This document shows positions 6,027 through 9,394 of a DNA stretch of 9,394 bases, in pieces; the stretch's first letter is position 1; each line of letters starts with the position of its first letter. The DNA is from Spirochaetia bacterium (lineage in GTDB: Bacteria > Spirochaetota > Spirochaetia > Treponematales > Breznakiellaceae): assembly GCA_025997655.1 (NCBI GenBank), contig BNUW01000096.1, positions 1-9,394 on the forward strand. The letters are read 5' to 3'. A program made the translations under genes and the position numbers. A model generated the notes under the pieces. The model saw only the letters and a program-made list of their open reading frames with translations, made no database searches and was not told the origin of the DNA.

Positions 6027-7378
6027 AGGGTTAACTCCTTTGCGCGGAATGTATTGCCGCAGAGGGATGAAAGGCTTACCTGGGCAAAGCGGCCTATGGC
6101 ATCCGCCTTGCCGCTTACCGCCGCCATTTCATCCCGTTCAGTGCGGCCTATTAATTCATCGGCATTTTTTCGCGAAATTCCTTCAATTAATATGGTTTCA
6201 CGGGACCCGATGCGTTGTTTCAGCAGTTCCTTGGTGTGTTTTTTCTGTAACGCGATAACCCGTGCCAGCCGCTCTCGTTTGACCGCCTCCCCGATACGTC
6301 CCGGCAAATCGTAGGCCGCAGTACCTTCCCGTGGGTTGTAGTGGTACATATAGGCGTAATGGAACTTCACCCGCTCCATCAGATCCAGGGTAAGCTCCAG
6401 GTCCGCCTCGGTTTCCCCGGGAAAGCCCACCAGGATGTCCGTGGAAAGGGTGATGCCCGGTATGGCCTGCCGGATTTCGTCCACCAGTTCCAGGTACCGC
6501 TCCCGGGTATAGCGGCGGTTCATGGCGGTCAACACCGCGTTGGACCCGTGCTGCACACAGAGGTGAAGGTGGCGGCAGAAAACTCGATGCGCCGCCATAA
6601 CCCGGATAGCATCTGACGACAGGTCCTTGGGGTGGCTCGACAGAAACCGGACCCAGCGTATGGGGCTTTTTTCCGTTTCACGGGCCGCCAGTTCCAGGAG
6701 CGCGGGAAAGTCCGTCACCCCCCCTGCCTCATCTTCAAAGCGGTAGGAATTGACATTCTGCCCCAACAGGGTAATGGCGCGGACCCCCCGCCCGGCCAGG
6801 AGCCGAATCTCAGCGGTGATAGAAGCGGGACTGCGGGATATTTCCCGGCCCCGGACATAGGGCACGATGCAGTAGGAACAGTAATTGTTGCACCCGTGCA
6901 TGATGGGAACAAAACTGTGAAAGGACTTTAGTCCTAACCGGCCTTCTTCAAGGTGGGATGCGAAAAAGGAAAACTGCGGCTTTTCGTCGGTGAGTATTGC
7001 GGTAAGGGACTGCCCCTTTTCCAGGGTTTCCAGGATTACCGGAAAAACTGACCGGGCGGCGGTACCCATCACATAATCCACCGCGTCAAACTTTTCTTTA
7101 AGGCTGTCCCCCAGACGCTCCGCCATACAGCCTGCCACGACAAGTGCGAAGGTTTGCCCCAGACTGCGGCGGCTTCTTTTTAGCGCCTGGTACTGGGCCA
7201 GCCGCCCCATGACCCGCTGTTCCGCAGTTTGCCGGACGGCGCAGGTATTGAGGAGCACCAGGTCGGCGCTTTCCCCGTTTTCCGCCGGGGACCAGCCCCG
7301 TTCCCGCAGCACCAGCGCCAGGGCCGCCGATTCGGCGCTGTTCATCTGGCATCCGTAGGTTTCAAAAAAATAGGTCAC
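6011..7378 (-). CDS. miaB: tRNA-2-methylthio-N6-dimethylallyladenosine synthase MiaB
   Basis: A 455-residue radical-SAM methylthiotransferase that converts i6A37 to ms2i6A37 in tRNAs reading U-starting codons. The N-terminal UPF0004 domain has the three auxiliary-cluster cysteines: C10 in T-Y-G-C-Q-M-N, C46 in L-L-N-T-C-A-V-R and C84 in V-A-G-C-M-A-E-R. The radical-SAM motif is C163-N-N-Y-C167-S-Y-C170, followed by V-P-Y-V-R-G-R-E and L-L-G-Q-N-V-N-S-Y, which are family hallmarks. A TRAM-like domain covers about the last 65 residues. The start is GTG at 7378, chosen because MiaB proteins normally begin only a few residues before ETYGCQMN. No SD is apparent, but the stop of the upstream gene lies 7 nt before it, so translation is probably coupled. 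Length is typical. RimO and MtaB are less likely given the C-Q-M-N motif. Confidence 0.93.
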   Translation of the reverse strand: MTYFFETYGCQMNSAESAALALVLRERGWSPAENGESADLVLLNTCAVRQTAEQRVMGRLAQYQALKRSRRSLGQTFALVVAGCMAERLGDSLKEKFDAVDYVMGTAARSVFPVILETLEKGQSLTAILTDEKPQFSFFASHLEEGRLGLKSFHSFVPIMHGCNNYCSYCIVPYVRGREISRSPASITAEIRLLAGRGVRAITLLGQNVNSYRFEDEAGGVTDFPALLELAARETEKSPIRWVRFLSSHPKDLSSDAIRVMAAHRVFCRHLHLCVQHGSNAVLTAMNRRYTRERYLELVDEIRQAIPGITLSTDILVGFPGETEADLELTLDLMERVKFHYAYMYHYNPREGTAAYDLPGRIGEAVKRERLARVIALQKKHTKELLKQRIGSRETILIEGISRKNADELIGRTERDEMAAVSGKADAIGRFAQVSLSSLCGNTFRAKELTLCPGD

Positions 7379-7384
7379 GATACG

Positions 7385-7762
7385 CTAGGATCTGCCCTTA
7401 AGGCCCCTGATGAATTTGATGCCGTTCCAGACCCCGACGGCCAGCAATCCCAGGGCGCTAATTCCCAGCAGGGTTCCCGACAGCGCGGCAAGTGGTTTTA
7501 TCGGGATACGGGAAAGGACGGCAAGCCCCCCCGCCACCGCCGTCAACAGGCCGAGCTTCCGGTCATCCCTTTCTTTGGACATAGCCCCGCCTATACCGAC
7601 CACGCCGACAATCACCCCCGCAATAAGCCCTATGAACGAAGGAAGAGCCCGGATTATCATCAGCACAACGCCGCCCACGATGCCGCCAATGGCGGTTACG
7701 CCCTGCTTAGCCAGTACATTGGTGGGGGTATTGTTCCCGCCGCCGGGTATTAAATCACTCAT
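7385..7762 (-). CDS. Small four-helix membrane protein of unknown function
   Basis: A 125-residue, very hydrophobic, Gly-rich protein that I cannot assign to a family. Hydrophobic stretches lie at about 21-38, 42-60, 70-84 and 91-115. A charged turn (M-S-K-E-R-D-D-R-K) falls between helices 2 and 3, and a basic C-terminus (I-R-G-L-K-G-R-S) follows helix 4. The N-terminus is polar (G-G-G-N-N-T-P-T-N). AAGGGG sits 6 nt before the ATG and confirms the start. It is the first gene of the minus-strand operon continuing with miaB 6 nt downstream. A possible -10 box TATATT lies at 7786-7781, with no clear -35 partner. The Gly-zipper-like helices suggest packing into an oligomer or a two-component membrane bundle; no function is proposed. 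Confidence 0.75.
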   Translation of the reverse strand: MSDLIPGGGNNTPTNVLAKQGVTAIGGIVGGVVLMIIRALPSFIGLIAGVIVGVVGIGGAMSKERDDRKLGLLTAVAGGLAVLSRIPIKPLAALSGTLLGISALGLLAVGVWNGIKFIRGLKGRS

Positions 7763-7780
7763 AGCGTTCCCCTTTATCTA

Positions 7781-7786
7781 AATATA
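7781..7786 (-). promoter_or_regulatory. Possible -10 box for the miaB operon
   Basis: TATATT on the minus strand (5 of 6 matches to the -10 consensus) lies about 19 nt before the first gene's ATG, with the ribosome site AAGGGG between them. No good -35 hexamer is present at 16-18 bp; that stretch is a CT-rich run. The position fits, but the evidence is a single hexamer. Confidence 0.3.
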
Positions 7787-7817
7787 CCAAATATCCAAAA
7801 AGAAAGAAGAGGAATAT

Positions 7818-7872
7818 TTAACCACCGACCTCACGGACAGGAGTCCGTGGCGTCAGTGAGGTCGGTGGTTAA
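7818..7872. repeat. Long composite palindrome in the intergenic spacer
   Basis: Two perfect 17-bp inverted arms, TTAACCACCGACCTCAC at 7818-7834 and its reverse complement at 7856-7872, enclose 21 nt. Inside is a second hairpin: GGAC at 7835-7838 pairs with GTCC at 7843-7846 around AGGA. This can be extended to CACGGAC/GTCCGTG (7832-7838/7843-7849) in competition with the outer stem. The element starts 2 nt after the thiN stop, so it could end that transcript, but no T-run follows on the minus strand. The size and nesting look more like a dispersed REP- or MITE-type palindromic element. Confidence 0.75.
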
Positions 7873-7874
7873 TC

Positions 7875-8522
7875 CTAGTCTTTCCCAAAAGGCACAACCA
7901 CCAAGAACCGCCCCCGTATGACACGAACCTCAAAACAGCCATCCAAAGCCACGTTGCTCACCCCGAAAAAGCCCCGTTTCCAGGGAAGTCCCGCCAGCGG
8001 CCACTTAAGCCCCTTGCTTTCCGCCTCCCAAGGCCCGCATCCCAGGGGAAACACCGATACCAGGCGATTCCCTGAACTTGCCGCTGCGTTCAAGATACGC
8101 CCCTCCCGAACCTGGCGTATGTCCTCCCCGGCGGTGATCCACCGGTCGGGGCTCCGTTCCCGCTCGAAAAGGGCATGAACCGCCAAAAGGTGATCCGTCC
8201 TGCCGCCGCCGCCCCCGGCCAGCCACACCTCGTCACAACCCTGTTCCCACAATAGGGAAAGAAGCAGTTCCGTATCGGTTTCATCCTTGTCACGGGGGCA
8301 ACGGATAACCCGATCCGGAGGGTACGCGCCAAGCCGCTGGGGATCCTCCAGGGAATCCATGTCCCCCACTATCCAGTCAGGCGCCAAACCCGCAGCCTCG
8401 GCGGCCATGAGCCCCGAATCGGCGGCGGCAATAAGGTCCGCTTCCTTTGCCAGGGCCGCACTCAATGTTGCCCCCGGCCCTTCACCGCCGGTAAACCCGA
8501 TTCCCCGCACCGTTTCTCCCAT
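7875..8522 (-). CDS. thiN: Thiamine pyrophosphokinase
   Basis: A 215-residue enzyme that transfers pyrophosphate from ATP to thiamine, giving thiamine diphosphate. The catalytic domain carries F-T-G-G-E-G-P (residues 10-16), A-A-D-S-G-L (33-38), P-D-W-I-V-G-D-M-D-S-L (48-58), D78-K-D-E-T-D83 and G-G-G-G-G-R108-T-D-H111, all signatures of the family, including the Asp residues for Mg2+ and ATP. The C-terminal part has V-F-P-L-G, G-L-K-W-P-L and G-V-S-N-V-A, the thiamine-binding beta domain. The open frame continues far upstream across the cca gene, but the ATG at 8522 gives the expected N-terminus and typical length. The predicted transcription start near 8531 also excludes upstream starts. 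No ribosome site is visible. It diverges from cca; the stop is followed by a long palindrome. Confidence 0.9.
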   Translation of the reverse strand: MGETVRGIGFTGGEGPGATLSAALAKEADLIAAADSGLMAAEAAGLAPDWIVGDMDSLEDPQRLGAYPPDRVIRCPRDKDETDTELLLSLLWEQGCDEVWLAGGGGGRTDHLLAVHALFERERSPDRWITAGEDIRQVREGRILNAAASSGNRLVSVFPLGCGPWEAESKGLKWPLAGLPWKRGFFGVSNVALDGCFEVRVIRGRFLVVVPFGKD

Positions 8523-8566
8523 TACCAGAATCAATTGATTATAGTATAGTAGACTTCTATGGGCAA
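8522..8566. promoter_or_regulatory. Overlapping divergent promoters of thiN and cca
   Basis: Minus strand: TTGCCC at 8566-8561, a 17-bp spacer, then TATAAT at 8543-8538, a perfect -10 box. The predicted start is near 8531, about 9 nt before the thiN ATG. Plus strand: TTACCA at 8522-8527, a 17-bp spacer, then TATAGT at 8545-8550 (5 of 6). The predicted start is near 8557, about 2 nt before the cca ATG. Each -35 box touches the other gene's start codon. Neither gene has a Shine-Dalgarno sequence. Confidence 0.55.
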
Positions 8567-9394
8567 TGTAGGCATCCATCCTATACTGAAAGAAGTTTCC
8601 GCCATATTTAACGGGGTAGGGAAGCAGGTATTCCTCGTCGGCGGCGCCGTGCGGGACCTCTACCTGGGCAAAGAAGCCGAGGACTGGGACCTTGCCACCG
8701 ATGCCCGTCCCGAGGAAGTCACCTCCCTTTTTCGCCGGGTTATCCCCACGGGGATCAAGCACGGCACCGTTACGGTCCGGTACAAGGGCTATTCCCTGGA
8801 GGTAACCACCTTCAGGACCGAATCCACCTACAGCGACGGCCGCCGCCCCGACCATATCGAATACGCCTCTACAATTGAGGAGGACCTTTCCCGGCGGGAT
8901 CTGACCATGAACGCCATCGCCCTGGCCCTCCCCGGGGGTGAACGGGTGGACCCCTTCAAAGGCCTTGAGGACATCAAAGCCCGGCTCATCCGCTGCGTGG
9001 GCAATGCCGAAGAACGGTTTCGGGAAGACGGCCTCCGTCCTCTGAGGGCCCTGCGTTTCGCCTCCCAACTGGGCTTTACCGTGGACGAGGCCACCCTGGC
9101 CGCCATCCCCGGCGCCCTGTCCACCACCGCCAAGGTGAGTCCCGAACGTATCCGTGACGAACTGGACAAGACCATCGGCTCCCCCCGCCCATCCCTGGCA
9201 TTACTGCACATGGAAAAAGCCGACCTCCTGCACCTCATCCTTCCGGAATTGGCGGCCTGCCGGGGCATCGACCAAAAGGGCTTCCACCGTTTCGATGTCC
9301 TGGACCATTCCCTCCTGGCCTGCGACTACGCCGCCCGTATAGCCGCCCCCCAGGAAGTACGACTGGCCGCCCTCTTCCACGACATCGGCAAACC
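8559..9394 (+). CDS. cca: CCA-adding tRNA nucleotidyltransferase (3' truncated by window)
   Basis: A frame open from the ATG at 8559 to the window end (278 codons) encodes the N-terminal part of a class II tRNA nucleotidyltransferase, which adds or repairs the 3' CCA of tRNA. The head domain has L26-V-G-G-A-V-R-D-L33-34 region motifs and the catalytic D42-W-D44, then G-T-V-T-V and E-V-T-T-F-R. Motif B, D-L-S-R-R-D-L-T-M-N-A, covers about 109-119. V-D-P-F-K-G-L-E-D and the nucleotide-recognising E-D-G-L-R-P-L-R-A-L-R-F follow. The visible end, L-F-H274-D275-I-G-K, is the start of an HD phosphohydrolase domain, so the full protein should be the longer HD-containing type. Poly(A) polymerase or an A-only enzyme of the same family cannot be excluded. 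The gene appears to be transcribed with almost no leader and shares its promoter spacer with thiN. Confidence 0.9.
   Translation, partial: MGNVGIHPILKEVSAIFNGVGKQVFLVGGAVRDLYLGKEAEDWDLATDARPEEVTSLFRRVIPTGIKHGTVTVRYKGYSLEVTTFRTESTYSDGRRPDHIEYASTIEEDLSRRDLTMNAIALALPGGERVDPFKGLEDIKARLIRCVGNAEERFREDGLRPLRALRFASQLGFTVDEATLAAIPGALSTTAKVSPERIRDELDKTIGSPRPSLALLHMEKADLLHLILPELAACRGIDQKGFHRFDVLDHSLLACDYAARIAAPQEVRLAALFHDIGK

Noticed and set aside
7229..7753. A 174-codon plus-strand frame over miaB and the membrane-protein gene.
   Set aside because: Composition is low-complexity and basic, with no motifs, and it is antisense to miaB and a hydrophobic gene with a good ribosome site.
7818..7872. The palindrome as a straightforward Rho-independent terminator of thiN.
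   Set aside because: The stem is long and nested, and the minus-strand sequence after it (AATATTCC) has no T-run. A terminator role is still possible but not the leading reading.
7875..9068. A 397-codon minus-strand frame that would extend thiN across the cca gene.
   Set aside because: The upstream half is antisense to well-conserved CCA-adding enzyme motifs and has no matching domain. The thiN signature begins right after the ATG at 8522, and a promoter lies between.

Overview
The window reads as chromosomal DNA of a spirochaete, most likely a Treponema of the environmental or termite-gut type. This is inferred, not proven. The grounds are a compact genome with short or absent spacers, moderately high GC outside the first kilobase, an OmpA-family lipoprotein-like envelope protein with the GHTA variant I associate with treponemes, and a miaB / LapA-domain / SPOR-domain gene run. 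No rRNA, tRNA or CRISPR array was seen, and no gene-free stretch exceeds about 130 bases.

Left edge (1-857): the 5' end of a minus-strand gene that looks like an ISAs1-type transposase, a small regulatory region with two palindromes around a good sigma70-type promoter, and a two-gene toxin-antitoxin operon (AF2212-like antitoxin, then a PIN-domain VapC toxin, with ATGA overlap). This block is visibly more AT-rich than the rest and looks like accessory DNA.

Middle (868-4720): a secreted OmpA C-terminal-domain protein (minus) faces a short coiled-coil protein (plus) across a compact symmetric promoter. The coiled-coil gene overlaps a glycerophosphodiester phosphodiesterase gene. A 23-nt tandem repeat starts inside the end of that gene and leads to an AAA_14/DUF4143 ATPase gene, which looks like an inserted accessory gene.

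Right-middle (4724-7762, all minus): one tight operon read right to left: a four-helix membrane protein, the tRNA methylthiotransferase MiaB, a LapA-domain two-helix membrane protein, and a secreted SPOR-domain protein. Neighbouring genes are separated by 6 nt or overlap by 14-16 nt.

Right edge (7763-9394): a long palindromic element, thiamine pyrophosphokinase (minus), and the N-terminal two thirds or so of a CCA-adding tRNA nucleotidyltransferase (plus), cut off by the window end inside its HD motif. The last two genes diverge from a 36-bp spacer whose back-to-back -10 boxes suggest leaderless or very-short-leader mRNAs.

Nothing here is clearly a new multi-gene system. The most worthwhile leads are the tandem repeat in front of the DUF4143 ATPase, the two symmetric divergent promoters without Shine-Dalgarno sites, the composite palindrome at 7818-7872, and the OmpA domain that has lost its peptidoglycan-binding aspartate.
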